Origin: Bradyrhizobium sp. SZCCT0231
GTDB taxonomy: Bacteria; Pseudomonadota; Alphaproteobacteria; Rhizobiales; Xanthobacteraceae
Reading direction: 5' to 3'
Assembly: GCF_018130245.1 (NCBI RefSeq)
Contig: NZ_JAFCKP010000006.1
Location: forward strand, 186,001 to 250,000
DNA length: 64,000 nucleotides
The position numbers and the translations under genes are program-made. Positions 8,555 through 19,834 of the stretch are shown here, one piece after another. The stretch's first letter is position 1; each line of letters begins with the position of its first letter. The notes beneath the pieces were generated by a model. It had not been told where the DNA came from. It worked only from the letters and a program-made list of their open reading frames with translations, and made no database searches.

Positions 8555-9502
8555 TTAGCCCCAAGGACCACGTGAAGGACCACGTGACGAGGAGCGGCCC
8601 CAAGGACCGCGCGACGGGTAGTTCTCGTGGGCGCCGACCGACGGCACCGACTGCGTGCCGAGCTCGGCCGCGAGTTGCTGGAGGGCGGCGATGCGGTTCT
8701 GCGTCGAGGGATGGGTGGCGAACAGATTGTCCACGCCGTGGCCCGACAGCGGGTTGATGATGAACATGTGCGCTGTCGCGGGATTTCGCTCGGCCTCGTA
8801 GTTCGGCACCTGGTGCGCGGCGCCTTCGATCTTCACCAGCGCGGAGGCCAGCCACATCGGCTGCCCCGCAATGCGCGCACCGAGATTGTCCGCGGCATAT
8901 TCACGGGTGCGGCTGATCGCCATCTGCACCAGCATGGCACCGAGCGGGGCGAGGATCATCATCAGGATCGAACCGACGATGCCGAGACCATTGTTGTTGT
9001 CGCGATTGCCACCGAAGAACATGCCGAACTGCGCCAGCATCGAGATCGCGCCGGCGATGGTCGCGGTAACAGTCATCAGCAGCGTGTCGTGATTCTTGAT
9101 ATGGGCGAGCTCGTGCGCGATCACGCCGGCGAGCTCCTCGCGGCTGAGCTGGTTCATCAGACCGGTGGTGACGGCGACCGCGGCGTTTTCAGGATTGCGG
9201 CCGGTCGCGAATGCATTGGGCTGCATCTCATCCATCAGGAACACGCGCGGCATCGGCAAGCCGGCGCGGCCCGCAAGCTCGGCAACGAGCCCGACCAGCT
9301 CCGGCGCGGTCGAACGGTCGACCTCATGGGCCCCGTACATCGAGAGCACCATGCGGTCGGAGTTCCAGTAGGTGAAGAGATTGGTCGCCGCGGCGATAAC
9401 GAGCGCAATCATGGCGCCGGAAGCACCGCCGATCAGATAGCCGACGCCCATGAACAGGGCAGTCAGGCCTGCGAGCAGCATTGCGGTACGAAAATAGTTC
9501 AT
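8555..9502 (-). CDS. htpX: Membrane zinc protease HtpX
   Basis: M48-family integral-membrane metallopeptidase that degrades damaged membrane proteins together with FtsH. Hydrophobic helices occur at about 5-25 and 28-45, with two more near 145-200. The zinc motif HELAH is at residues 130-134, and [12 protein letters not shown]-like EYAAD supplies the third ligand. GGAGA precedes the ATG. Odd feature: the last 20 or so residues are a low-complexity tail ([18 protein letters not shown]) built from near-identical DNA units, absent from E. coli HtpX. Confidence 0.95.
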   Translation of the reverse strand: MNYFRTAMLLAGLTALFMGVGYLIGGASGAMIALVIAAATNLFTYWNSDRMVLSMYGAHEVDRSTAPELVGLVAELAGRAGLPMPRVFLMDEMQPNAFATGRNPENAAVAVTTGLMNQLSREELAGVIAHELAHIKNHDTLLMTVTATIAGAISMLAQFGMFFGGNRDNNNGLGIVGSILMMILAPLGAMLVQMAISRTREYAADNLGARIAGQPMWLASALVKIEGAAHQVPNYEAERNPATAHMFIINPLSGHGVDNLFATHPSTQNRIAALQQLAAELGTQSVPSVGAHENYPSRGPWGRSSSRGPSRGPWG

Positions 9503-9783
9503 GGCCGTCTCCTGGCCGGCTGCGGGCGAGCCTCTGGCCGGCTCCCCCGAAGTATGAATGCCGCCGACGACCGCAAGGTTCGTGCGTCGCCGGGCCGCAG
9601 ATCCATTGCAGCTGCAGCCTTTCCACTCCCGCTAAACCTTGACGGGGATTTGCGCAAAAACACACGTGGACACTTAGCAACCTGGAAAGCGCGGGGTTGG
9701 CTTAATCCGCAGTGACCGGGCACGTCGCACGGTTCTTGTGCATTGACCGGTTCCGTTGGCATCTCGTCAGCAAGGTGACCGTG

Positions 9784-11130
9784 ATGATGGACCGCTCACG
9801 CGCCGCTTCCGTCGACCCCACATCCACTCCCGCCCCTAACGAGAGCAAGACTGACGCGAAGGGCTTGCAGGAGGCAGTGCAGGAGCAGCTGTTCGCCCAC
9901 GACGAGTCCCGCCACCAATCCGATGGGCAGACTGCGCCCGAACCAGAGCGGCGCCGGTCGTATCTGCGGCGTGGAGCCAAGATTGCCATCGGGCTCGTCA
10001 TCGTCGCCGTGTTCGGCTGGCTGCCGCTGCGCGCGATCTGGGAGAATTCGAGCGTCGAGGCGGTACTGAATTCCCGCCTCGTCACCTTGCGCACGCCGAT
10101 CGGCGGCCGTGTGGCGGCTGCTCAGCGCGTCAGCGACCTGGCCAAGCTCGAAGCCGGAACCGTGATTCTGCGCGTCGTGAACTCGCGCAGCGATCGGACC
10201 CGGCTCGACGATCTCCGGCGGCAGAAAGCGCGCCTTGAAAACGAGCGGCCGAGCCTTGCCGCCAAGCTTGCCTCGGCCCAGGCCGCACAAAAGGATCTTG
10301 CGCGGCAGGCCACCCAATTCCGCGAGGGACGCGTGCTCCAGCTCGAGGCGCGCATTGCGGAGATCCAGACCTCGATCGAGGCGGCGGCCGCGCGGCGGGA
10401 CGAGGCCAGCGCCGCTGTCGAGCGCGCCTCCTCGCTGGCGAAATCCGGCAATGTCTCGACGGTCGAGCTGGCGCGGCTGACGCGCGAACTTTCGGTCTCG
10501 CAGCAGACCGAGCTCGGCGCGCGCAAGCGGCTGGACGCCGCCAAGGTCGAGCTTGCCGCGGCACAGAACGGCTCCTTCCTCGGCGACAGCTACAACGACC
10601 GGCCAAGCTCGGTGCAGCGCGAGGAAGAGATGCGCCAGCGCGCCGGCGACCTCGAGGCCGATCTTGCACGCACCGACACCGAGATCGCCTGGCTCGCCAA
10701 CGAGATCATCATAGAAGAGGCCCGCGTCGCCGATCTGTCCGAAGCCGACATCACGACACCCGTCGCAGGACGGGTCTGGGAAATGATGACCTCGCCGGGC
10801 GAGGACGTGCAGGCCGGCCAGCCCCTGCTCAAAGTGCTCGACTGCAGCGGCGCCGTCATCACCGCCAATGTCACCGAGAACGTCTACAACCGCTTGCAGC
10901 TCGGCGATCGCGCCACCTTCGAGCCGAATGATGGCGGCGAGCCGATCTCCGGCAGCGTGGTCAATCTGACCGGCGCCGCCGGCGCGCCCGCCAATCTCGC
11001 GATCAATCCGGATGCGCTGAGCAAGGAGCCCTATCGCGTGACCGTGGCGTCACGCGATGCCGCGGCCCGCGCCTGCACCGTAGGACGTACCGGCCGCGTC
11101 GTGTTCACCCGGCAGGAGACCACGCCGTGA
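9784..11130 (+). CDS. HlyD-family membrane-fusion protein of a glucan synthase pair
   Basis: The 448-residue product has a cytoplasmic N-terminal tail of about 60 residues, one transmembrane helix at about 60-80 (IAIGLVIVAVFGWLPL), a long coiled coil at about 115-290, and a C-terminal barrel-sandwich/lipoyl half (ITTPVAGRVWEMMTSPGEDV near 325). This is the periplasmic adaptor layout. It is followed by a cellulose-synthase-like glycosyltransferase whose ATG overlaps this stop codon. The arrangement resembles Sinorhizobium bgsBA, in which BgsB is a HlyD-like partner for mixed-linkage beta-glucan export. Start: ATG 9784 has AAGGTG about 7 bases before it; the frame is open further upstream. Confidence 0.85.
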   Translation: MMDRSRAASVDPTSTPAPNESKTDAKGLQEAVQEQLFAHDESRHQSDGQTAPEPERRRSYLRRGAKIAIGLVIVAVFGWLPLRAIWENSSVEAVLNSRLVTLRTPIGGRVAAAQRVSDLAKLEAGTVILRVVNSRSDRTRLDDLRRQKARLENERPSLAAKLASAQAAQKDLARQATQFREGRVLQLEARIAEIQTSIEAAAARRDEASAAVERASSLAKSGNVSTVELARLTRELSVSQQTELGARKRLDAAKVELAAAQNGSFLGDSYNDRPSSVQREEEMRQRAGDLEADLARTDTEIAWLANEIIIEEARVADLSEADITTPVAGRVWEMMTSPGEDVQAGQPLLKVLDCSGAVITANVTENVYNRLQLGDRATFEPNDGGEPISGSVVNLTGAAGAPANLAINPDALSKEPYRVTVASRDAAARACTVGRTGRVVFTRQETTP

Positions 11131-13067
11131 TGACGGCGCTGACGCCCGGCATGATGGCGCTCGGCGCGTTCATGGCGATCGTGCCGCTGCTCAGGCGCGA
11201 CAGCACGATGGCACGCTCGTTCCTGGCCGTCGTATCGGTGGCGTTGCTGCTGCGCTATCTCCATTGGCGTGTCACGTCGACGCTCCCGCCACCGCATCTG
11301 ACTGTCGACGCCGTGATCGGCTACCCTTTCATGCTGCTGGAGGCAGCCTCGCTGGTCGCGATCGCGTTGTCGCTGCTGTTCCTGAGCCGGACGCGCGACC
11401 GCACCGGCGCGGCGAGGATCGACGCCCGCGCCACCGACCCGCGCGCACCGCTGATCGATGTCTTCATCTGCACCTACAACGAGGAACGATCGATCCTCGA
11501 GCGCACGATCATCGGCGCGACCGGCATGGACTACGGCAACTATCGCGTCTGGGTGCTCGACGACGGAAGGCGGCCCTGGCTGCGGCGCCTGTCGGGCGAG
11601 CTCGGCTGCCATTATCTGACGCGGCCGGACAACCAGCATGCCAAGGCCGGCAATATCAACCACGGACTCAAGCATGTCGGCGCGCTGCCGGAGCGGCCGG
11701 AATTCGTTGCCATTCTCGATGCGGACTTCGTGCCGCGGCCGGACTTCCTGGCGCGAACCATCTCGCTCATGGACGATGCGTCGGTCGGCGTGGTGCAGAC
11801 GCCGCAGCACTTCATCAATCCCGACCCGATCCAGACCAATCTTGCCGCGACTGACGTCTGGCCCGACGAGCAACGATTCTTCTTTGACATCCTCATGCCG
11901 GCGAAGGACGCCTGGGGCGTCGCGTTTTGCTGCGGCACCTCATCCCTCATTCGCTACGCCGGGCTGGTGCAGATCGGCGGATTTCCCACCGACTCGGTGA
12001 CCGAAGACTACCTCGTCACCCTGCGCCTGAAGGAATGCGGCCTCAACACGATCTATCTCAACGAGCGCCTGACGATCGGGCTCGCGCCCGAAGGCCTGAA
12101 GGAATACATCACCCAGCGCGCGCGCTGGTGCCTCGGCTTGATGCAGATCGTACGCGGCCGCAGCGGACCGCTCTCGCGGGAGTCGAAGCTTGCCTTCATC
12201 GACCGGCTCTCGCTGGTCGACGCCTTCATGAGCTGGGCCGCGGTCTACACCTCGAAGGTGGCCGGCCTCGTGGTGCCCTGGCTGTTCCTGCTGTTCGGCA
12301 TCAAGGCTGTCCGGGCCGACCTCACCGAGCTATTGCGCATCTTTCTGCCGTTCTATGTCTGGAACGGTCTCAGCCTGGCCTGGCTGTCGCGCGGCCGTTC
12401 GCTCGCCATGATGACGGACGTTTCGCAGCTCATTGCCGCGCCCGCCGTGCTCAAGGCGGTTGCGGGCGGCCTGTTGAAGCCGAAAGGACACAAGTTCAAG
12501 GTCACCGCGAAAGGCGGCGACCGCGACAGGCGCTTCGTCGAATGGCCGCTGCTGCGTCTCTATGGCACCGCCCTTCTCTTCACGCTCGCGGCCATCGCTT
12601 ACGCCTTCATCCTGCGTCTGCGCGGCGAGAACATCGCCTACGGCGGATTGGCGCTGGCCTGGAGTCTCTACAACGCGCTTGTTCTCACCGTGGTCTGCTT
12701 CGTCTGCATCGAGCAGCCGCGCAAGCGCAAGGCGGAGCGGTTCAATCGCAATGAACCGGTGCTGCTGCGCCAGGATGGCAGGTCGCATCTCGCGCGGCTC
12801 GCCGACATCTCCATCACCGGCGCCCGCCTGATCGATCCCGATCCGCCGAGGCCCGGCAGCACGATCGAGTGCCGGATCTATGGCCGCTCGATCGCAGCGA
12901 TCGTGGTGCGGCGGACCACGGACGGATTCGCGGTCCGGTTCGAGGAAAGCATGGATACGCGCGTGCATGCGATCAGAGCGTTTTATGCCGGCGAATATGT
13001 TCGCGCCTATCGGGGCGTCAGGGCGCTCCCGGTCGGAAAAGCACTGCTGATGCGGCTGTTCGGCTAA
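11130..13067 (+). CDS. Cellulose-synthase-like GT2 glycosyltransferase with C-terminal PilZ domain
   Basis: The 645-residue membrane protein has two N-terminal helices, a GT2 domain with ICTYNEE near 113, DAD at 197-199, TED at 291-293 and QRARW at 329-333 (the QxxRW motif of processive beta-glucan synthases), then about four C-terminal helices. A PilZ domain follows: RKAER at 533-537 and DISITG at 559-564, matching RxxxR...(D/N)xSxxG, which binds cyclic di-GMP. The ATG shares one base with the upstream adaptor stop (TGATG), so the two are coupled. Likely role: c-di-GMP-activated synthesis and export of a beta-glucan. The exact polymer cannot be read from sequence. Confidence 0.9.
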   Translation: MTALTPGMMALGAFMAIVPLLRRDSTMARSFLAVVSVALLLRYLHWRVTSTLPPPHLTVDAVIGYPFMLLEAASLVAIALSLLFLSRTRDRTGAARIDARATDPRAPLIDVFICTYNEERSILERTIIGATGMDYGNYRVWVLDDGRRPWLRRLSGELGCHYLTRPDNQHAKAGNINHGLKHVGALPERPEFVAILDADFVPRPDFLARTISLMDDASVGVVQTPQHFINPDPIQTNLAATDVWPDEQRFFFDILMPAKDAWGVAFCCGTSSLIRYAGLVQIGGFPTDSVTEDYLVTLRLKECGLNTIYLNERLTIGLAPEGLKEYITQRARWCLGLMQIVRGRSGPLSRESKLAFIDRLSLVDAFMSWAAVYTSKVAGLVVPWLFLLFGIKAVRADLTELLRIFLPFYVWNGLSLAWLSRGRSLAMMTDVSQLIAAPAVLKAVAGGLLKPKGHKFKVTAKGGDRDRRFVEWPLLRLYGTALLFTLAAIAYAFILRLRGENIAYGGLALAWSLYNALVLTVVCFVCIEQPRKRKAERFNRNEPVLLRQDGRSHLARLADISITGARLIDPDPPRPGSTIECRIYGRSIAAIVVRRTTDGFAVRFEESMDTRVHAIRAFYAGEYVRAYRGVRALPVGKALLMRLFG

Positions 13068-13109
13068 AGCGTGATGCGGAAAGGATGACCCCCGAGGCCG
13101 TCACTTCAC

Positions 13110-13175
13110 TTTAGGTTGTTGTTTACGCATGATCTTTTCGGAAAACCGCTTCGCACTTTTCCGGATCATGCTTTA
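13110..13175. repeat. Intergenic repeat, family G (copy 1)
   Basis: Contains AGGTTGTTGTTTACGCATGA, then TTTTCGGAAAACCGCTTCGC and ACTTTTCCGGATCATGCT. The element at 45564-45625 is the same sequence in the opposite orientation, with only a handful of differences. It has an internal inverted repeat around the CCGGAAAA/TTTTCGG arms. Confidence 0.75.
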
Positions 13176-13218
13176 GACTTCGGGCGAATCCACGCCCGTC
13201 CTCCCCGCCGGAACTCCC

Positions 13219-14520
13219 ATGCTCCAGACCCGATTTGCGATCGCGGCCGTCGCGCTCTTCGCATGCTCCGCCACCGCCTCCGCCCAGTTCGCGCCGCCGC
13301 CCACGAGGCCTGCCCCACCCAAATCCACTGCGCCCTCGCCGCGCGCGGCCTCGTGTCATAACGGCGCGAACTTCGATCGCTTCCTGGCCGACGTGAAGCA
13401 ACAGGCGGTGGCCGCCGGCGTCTCGCAGCGCGCGATCGCGGAGGCCTCGCCCTATCTCGTCTACGACCAGGGCATCGTCAACCGCGACCGCGGCCAGCGC
13501 GTGTTCGGCCAGCTCTTCACCGAGTTTGCGGGACGCATGGCCGCGGCCTATCGCATGCAGAACGGACAGCAGCACATCAAGCAATATGCTGCCGCGTTCG
13601 CGCGCGCCGAAAAGGAATATGGCGTGCCGCCGGCCGTGATCGCCGCCTTCTGGGGCCTCGAGAGCGACTTCGGCGCCAACATGGGCAATCTGCCGACGCT
13701 GAAATCGCTGGTGTCGCTCGCCTATGATTGCCGACGCTCGGAGATGTTCGTGAACGAGACCATCGCCGCGCTGAAGATCGTCGATCGCGGCGACCTGCAT
13801 CCCGACGAGATGATCGGCTCCTGGGCCGGCGAGCTCGGGCAGACGCAATTCCTGCCCGTGCATTACGTCAACTACGCGGTCGATTACGACGGCGACGGAC
13901 GGCGCGACCTGTTGCGCTCGGGGGCCGATGTGATCGGCTCGACCGCGAACTACATCGCCAATGGATTGAAGTGGCGGCGCGGCGAGCCGTGGCTGGAGGA
14001 GATCAAGGTGCCGCCGAACCTGCCATGGGAGAAGACCGATCTCACGGTGCGCGAGCCGCGCTCGACATGGGCGCAGCTGGGGGTCACCTATCCGGACGGA
14101 CGGCCGCTGCCGAACGACAATCTCGCGGCGTCCGTGCTGCTGCCGATGGGACGCTTTGGTCCCGCCTTCATGGCCTATCCGAATTTCGCCGCCTATACCG
14201 AGTGGAATAACTCGCTGATCTACTCGACCACCGCGGGCTATCTCGCCTCGCGCATCGCCGGTGCCGCGCCGATGCGCAAGCCGACGGCGCCGGTCGCGCA
14301 ATTGCCGTTCAACGAGCTCAAGGAATTGCAGCAGCTGCTGGTCCGCGCCGGCTTCAATGTCGGCAAGGTCGACGGCGTGCTGGGACAGCAGAGCCGCGCC
14401 GCGGTGAAGGCGATGCAGATCAAGCACGGCCTGCCGGCGGATTCCTGGCCGACGGCCGAGCTGCTCGCCCGCATGCGCGGCAGCACGGCGCAGGCGCAGC
14501 CCCAGGCGACGATCCGCTAA
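13219..14520 (+). CDS. mltB: Lytic murein transglycosylase, MltB type
   Basis: Cleaves peptidoglycan glycan strands to 1,6-anhydro-muropeptides in the periplasm. The 433-residue product has a signal peptide (cleavage near ASA at about 23), a Pro-rich segment, an SLT_2 catalytic domain at about 45-340 with the catalytic-glutamate motif FWGLESDFG near 144-152, GELGQTQFLP near 205 and the acidic DYDGDGRRD loop near 222, and a C-terminal peptidoglycan-binding repeat (AGFNVGKVDGVLGQQSRAAV) at about 375-420. No lipobox Cys is present, so it is soluble, unlike E. coli MltB. Confidence 0.93.
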   Translation: MLQTRFAIAAVALFACSATASAQFAPPPTRPAPPKSTAPSPRAASCHNGANFDRFLADVKQQAVAAGVSQRAIAEASPYLVYDQGIVNRDRGQRVFGQLFTEFAGRMAAAYRMQNGQQHIKQYAAAFARAEKEYGVPPAVIAAFWGLESDFGANMGNLPTLKSLVSLAYDCRRSEMFVNETIAALKIVDRGDLHPDEMIGSWAGELGQTQFLPVHYVNYAVDYDGDGRRDLLRSGADVIGSTANYIANGLKWRRGEPWLEEIKVPPNLPWEKTDLTVREPRSTWAQLGVTYPDGRPLPNDNLAASVLLPMGRFGPAFMAYPNFAAYTEWNNSLIYSTTAGYLASRIAGAAPMRKPTAPVAQLPFNELKELQQLLVRAGFNVGKVDGVLGQQSRAAVKAMQIKHGLPADSWPTAELLARMRGSTAQAQPQATIR

Positions 14521-14528
14521 ACCCTCCT

Positions 14529-14713
14529 CTGTCATGCCCCGGCTCGACCTGGCTCGACCGGGGCATCCAGTACGCCGCGGCCTATCGATTCAATCAAAAC
14601 TGTCTCGGCGTACTGGATCGCCCGGTCCCGGCTCCGCCAAGTCTACGCCGAGGCCTGCAGGTGCGCTCGGCTCACCGAAGCTTCAGCGAAGGCGGCAAGC
14701 CGGGCGATGACAG
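14529..14713. repeat. Intergenic palindromic repeat, family B (long copy)
   Basis: Begins CTGTCATGCCCCGG and ends CCGGGCGATGACAG; inner arms GGGCATCCAGTACGCCGCGG and GGCGTACTGGATCGCCCGG match the copy at 5730-5852. This one carries an extra inserted segment in its right arm. It accounts for most of the 322-base gene-free stretch 14521-14842; the rest is a leader for the next gene. Confidence 0.78.
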
Positions 14714-14842
14714 CGACGATGACGCCGTAGAGAATTTTCGCACCGCACAAGCCACTTTCCGCGATTGCATTTTTCCATGAGGCTCCCATGTGAGTGGCTC
14801 AGGTTTTCTCCTGAGATTTCCCACCATTGAAGCGAGCATCAG

Positions 14843-15346
14843 ATGTCCTTCTACGACGCCGTCGTCCCCGCCTATTTGCAGATGTTGAACAGCGTGACCG
14901 GGCTGCTCACCAAAGCCGAGGCGCATTGCGCGGCCAAGAAGATCGATCCCAATGTCCTGCTCGGCTCGCGCCTCTTCCCGGACATGCTGCCGCTCTCCAG
15001 GCAGATCCAGCTCGTCAGCGATTTCGCCGCCAAGGGCTGTGCCCGGCTGACCCATAGCGAGGTGCCGTCGACGCCCGACACGGAGACCGGCTTCGCGGAA
15101 TTGAAGCAGCGGCTGGCGAAGACGATCGACTATGTCAAGTCGTTCAAGCCCGAGCAGTTCGAAGGCGCCGATGTCAGGGACGTCACCTTCCCGGCCGGTG
15201 CCGACAAATCCATCACCATGAAGGGCCAGCAATTCCTGAGCTCGTTCTCGCTGCCCAACTTCTATTTCCACGCCGCAACCGCCCACGGCATTTTGCGTCA
15301 CAACGGCGTCGAGATCGGCAAACGCGATTTCATGGGCGCAAACTGA
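14843..15346 (+). CDS. DUF1993 (DinB-like) protein
   Basis: A 167-residue soluble protein starting MSFYDAVVPAYLQMLNSVTG, with SRLFPDMLPLSRQIQLVSDF and a C-terminal LPNFYFHAATAHGILRHNGV segment, the hallmarks of DUF1993, a DinB/YfiT-like four-helix-bundle family of unknown function. His residues near 144 and 149 could serve as metal ligands. It stands alone between repeat B and a strong hairpin. Confidence 0.85.
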   Translation: MSFYDAVVPAYLQMLNSVTGLLTKAEAHCAAKKIDPNVLLGSRLFPDMLPLSRQIQLVSDFAAKGCARLTHSEVPSTPDTETGFAELKQRLAKTIDYVKSFKPEQFEGADVRDVTFPAGADKSITMKGQQFLSSFSLPNFYFHAATAHGILRHNGVEIGKRDFMGAN

Positions 15347-15360
15347 TTGCGAAATCGCAC

Positions 15361-15392
15361 GGCCGCGACAGTCGCAATCCACTGTCGCGGCC
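15361..15392. other. Strong hairpin without a T-tract after the DUF1993 gene
   Basis: A perfect 12-bp stem GGCCGCGACAGT / ACTGTCGCGGCC with an 8-base loop, 15 bases after the stop codon. It lacks a T-run on either strand, so it is not a standard Rho-independent terminator. It could protect the 3' end of the mRNA or pause polymerase. Confidence 0.6.
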
Positions 15393-15525
15393 GAAATTGC
15401 GTATGAATTGTGCTACGCGGGCGCTGCCGCGTAGCTCGCCTGCACTTTCCGTATGGCTCATCCCTTGCGCCTGATGTCGCAATGCACAAGTGTTCGGAAC
15501 CTCTCACCGCCTGGAAGCATTTCCC

Positions 15526-16626
15526 ATGAGCCGTTCGACCAAATTGTTTGAGACCTACAAGCTCGGCCCGATCACGCTGGCCAACCGCCTGGTCATGGCG
15601 CCGCTGACGCGCAACCGCGCCGTTCCCGGCACGTTCGTGCCCGGCGCACTCGCCGCCGACTACTACGGCCAGCGCGCCTCCGCGGGCCTCCTGGTCACCG
15701 AAGCGAGCCAGGTCTCGCAGCAGGGCCAAGGCTATCAGGACACGCCCGGCATCTACAGCAAGGATCAGGTCGCCGGCTGGCGCAAGGTCACCGACAAGGT
15801 CCATGCGCGCGGCGGCAAGATCTTCATCCAGCTCTGGCATGTCGGCCGCATCTCGCATGTCGATCTGCAGGCGAATGGCGCAGCCCCGGTGGCGCCGAGC
15901 GCAATCCGCGCCAAGGGCAAGACTTTCGTCAACGGCGGCTTCGCCGACGTCTCCGAGCCACGCGCGCTCGAGCTGTCCGAAATTCCAGGCATTATCGACG
16001 ATTTCAAGCGCGCGACGAAGAACGCGCTGGAAGCCGGCTTCGACGGCGTCGAGATCCACGGCGCCAACGGCTACCTGCTCGACCAGTTCGCGCGGGATGG
16101 CGCCAACAAGCGCACCGATGCCTATGGCGGCTCGATCGAGAACCGCGCGCGGCTGATGCTGGAAGTCGCCAAGGCCGTCGCCACTGAGGCCGGCAGCGAT
16201 CGCACCGGCATCCGCATCTCGCCGGTGACGCCGGCCAACGACCTCTCCGACTCCAATCCGCAAGCCTTGTTCGACCAAATCGTCGACGGCCTCAGCGCGC
16301 TCAAGCTGGTCTATCTCCACGTCGTCGAGGGCGCCACGGGCGGGCCGCGCGACATTGCGCCGTTCGACTATGCGGCTTTGCGCAAGCGCTTCTCCGGCGC
16401 CTACGTCGCCAACAACGGCTACGATTTCGACCTCGCGACCAAGGTGCTGGACGCGAACGCGGCCGATCTCATCGCTTTCGGCAAGCCGTTCATCTCCAAT
16501 CCCGACCTGGTCGAGCGGCTAAAGCGGGGCGCAGCGCTGAACGACTGGGACAAGAACACCTTCTACGGCGGCGGCGCGAAGGGGTATACGGATTACCCGA
16601 CGCTGGCGGCCGAGCCGGCGGAGTAA
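15526..16626 (+). CDS. Alkene reductase, Old Yellow Enzyme family
   Basis: A 366-residue FMN-dependent NADPH:ene-reductase of the NemA/OYE family, reducing activated C=C bonds of enones, maleimides or nitro compounds. Visible motifs: NRLVMAPLTRNRA near 17-29 (FMN site), IQLWHVGRISH near 97-107, EIHGANGYLLDQFARDGAN near 176-193 (the H-x-x-N substrate pair) and the RTDAYGGSIENRAR segment. ATG 15526 is preferred to an upstream in-frame ATG because MSRSTKLFETYKLG is the normal N-terminus. No operon partner. Confidence 0.92.
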   Translation: MSRSTKLFETYKLGPITLANRLVMAPLTRNRAVPGTFVPGALAADYYGQRASAGLLVTEASQVSQQGQGYQDTPGIYSKDQVAGWRKVTDKVHARGGKIFIQLWHVGRISHVDLQANGAAPVAPSAIRAKGKTFVNGGFADVSEPRALELSEIPGIIDDFKRATKNALEAGFDGVEIHGANGYLLDQFARDGANKRTDAYGGSIENRARLMLEVAKAVATEAGSDRTGIRISPVTPANDLSDSNPQALFDQIVDGLSALKLVYLHVVEGATGGPRDIAPFDYAALRKRFSGAYVANNGYDFDLATKVLDANAADLIAFGKPFISNPDLVERLKRGAALNDWDKNTFYGGGAKGYTDYPTLAAEPAE

Positions 16627-16642
16627 GGTTCCGCTCTCTCCG

Positions 16643-16731
16643 CCGTCATCGAGAGGAGCGCTTGCGACGAAGCAATCCAGACTGCCTCCGCCGAAAGACT
16701 CTGGATTGCTTCGCTACGCTCGCAATGACGG
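16643..16731. repeat. Intergenic palindromic repeat, family C
   Basis: CCGTCATCGAGAGGAGCG and GCTACGCTCGCAATGACGG flank inner arms GAAGCAATCCAG and CTGGATTGCTTCG. A degenerate copy is at 39402-39470. It lies between convergent genes. Confidence 0.75.
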
Positions 16732-16755
16732 TGTGGACGCGGCGTGCCGAATTGA

Positions 16756-16790
16756 AGAAAAGAAAAAGGCCGGGATCGCTCCCGGCCTTT
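16756..16790 (-). terminator. Rho-independent terminator of the glp operon
   Basis: Read on the minus strand, an 11-bp perfect stem AAAGGCCGGGA / TCCCGGCCTTT with a 4-base loop is followed by TTTTTCTTTTCTT. It begins 26 bases after the last gene of the minus-strand operon. The A-rich flank means it may also work weakly for the plus-strand oxidoreductase. Confidence 0.88.
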
Positions 16791-16815
16791 CGTGTTTGAT
16801 GACGTTACGCGCCGC

Positions 16816-18612
<1,797 letters not shown>

Positions 18613-18688
18613 GTTGTTCCTCCGTTGCAGCGACAAACTTTTATACAGGCCCGGGTTGGCCCCGGATCTGGCCGTCCCTTCGCGAGCT

Positions 18689-19018
18689 TCAGACCGTGCG
18701 GAAGATGTGCACGGCCGTGACCAGCGAAATTCCACTTGCGAGCCACAGGCTCGAAATCTCAAACCCCTCCTCGCCGACCGGCAGCGTGGCGATGGGGTCG
18801 GTGCCGACGAGACCGATCCACACGAGGTGGATGACGGCGGCCGCGATCAGCGAGATGAACAGGCGATCGCCGCGCGTGGTCGGGATGCGCAGCACGCCGA
18901 CGCGCTCGGCCTCGGGATAGACCGCGGCAAGCCAGGTCATCACGGCGAGCGTGCAGGCGAGCGCGGCGAAGAAGATCGCGGTCGGCAGCGTCCAGGCCAT
19001 CCATGCGATGGATTCCAT
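18689..19018 (-). CDS. glpU: DUF2160 membrane protein of the glycerol transporter operon
   Basis: A 109-residue protein with three hydrophobic helices at about 10-32, 50-70 and 85-105, and DUF2160 features such as RVGVLRIPTTRGDRLF in the loop. DUF2160 genes sit between the glycerol permease and binding protein genes in Rhizobium, where the product is called GlpU; its exact role is unknown. It starts 10 bases after the permease stop. The symbol is by synteny. Confidence 0.85.
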   Translation of the reverse strand: MESIAWMAWTLPTAIFFAALACTLAVMTWLAAVYPEAERVGVLRIPTTRGDRLFISLIAAAVIHLVWIGLVGTDPIATLPVGEEGFEISSLWLASGISLVTAVHIFRTV

Positions 19019-19028
19019 GTGAGCCTCC

Positions 19029-19834
19029 CTAGACTCGACCCAGCGCGAAACCGCGCGCGATATAGTTGCGGACGAACCAGATCACGAGCGCGCCCGGAAT
19101 GATGGTGAGCACGCCGGCCGCCGCCAGCAGGCCCCAGTCCATGCCGGCGGCCGACACCGTGCGCGTCATGATCGCGGCGATCGGCTTGGCCGACACCGAG
19201 GTCAGCGTGCGCGCGAGCAAGAGCTCGACCCAGGAGAACATGAAGCAGAAGAAGGCGGCGACGCCGATGCCGCTCGCGATCAACGGCACCAGGATCTTGA
19301 TGAAGAAGCGCGGGAAGGAATAGCCGTCGAGGAAGGCGGTCTCGTCGATCTCGCGCGGCACGCCGGAGACGAAGCCTTCCAGGATCCACACTGCGAGCGG
19401 AACGTTGAAGATGCAGTGCGCGAGCGCGACGGCCCAGGGCGTGTCGAACAGCCCGATCGCTGAATAGAGGTTGAAGAACGGCAGCGCGTAGACCGCGGCC
19501 GGCGCCATGCGGTTCGACAACAGCCAGAAGAACAGGTGCTTGTCGCCGAGGAAGCGGTAGCGCGAGAACGCGTAGGCCGCCGGCAGCGCCACCGAGATCG
19601 AGATGATGGTGTTGAGGACGACGTATTCCAGCGAATTGATGTAGCCGGAATACCAGCTCTCGTCGGTGAAGATGCGCTTGTAATGCTGCAGCGTCGGGGT
19701 ATGCGGCCACAGCGTCATCGTCGAGACGATCTCGCTGTTGGTCTTGAAGCTCATGTTGACGAGCCAGTAGATCGGCAGCAGCAGGAAGACCAGGAACAGC
19801 CCCATGATGAGGCGGCGGCCGGGGATCGAATGCA

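Noticed and set aside
9640-9700. Sigma-70 promoter for the adaptor gene (TTGACG at the left end)
   Set aside because: No acceptable -10 at 16 to 18 bases, so the match was not called.
13123-14535. 470-residue minus-strand frame
   Set aside because: Antisense to the MltB-type gene, which has a signal peptide and catalytic motif; this frame has neither.
15361-15392. Rho-independent terminator after the DUF1993 gene
   Set aside because: The 12-bp stem is perfect, but no T-run follows on either strand; listed only as a hairpin.
15490-15560. EcfG promoter before the alkene reductase gene (GGAAC)
   Set aside because: The bases 17 positions downstream read CATT, not CGTT, and lie too close to the start codon.
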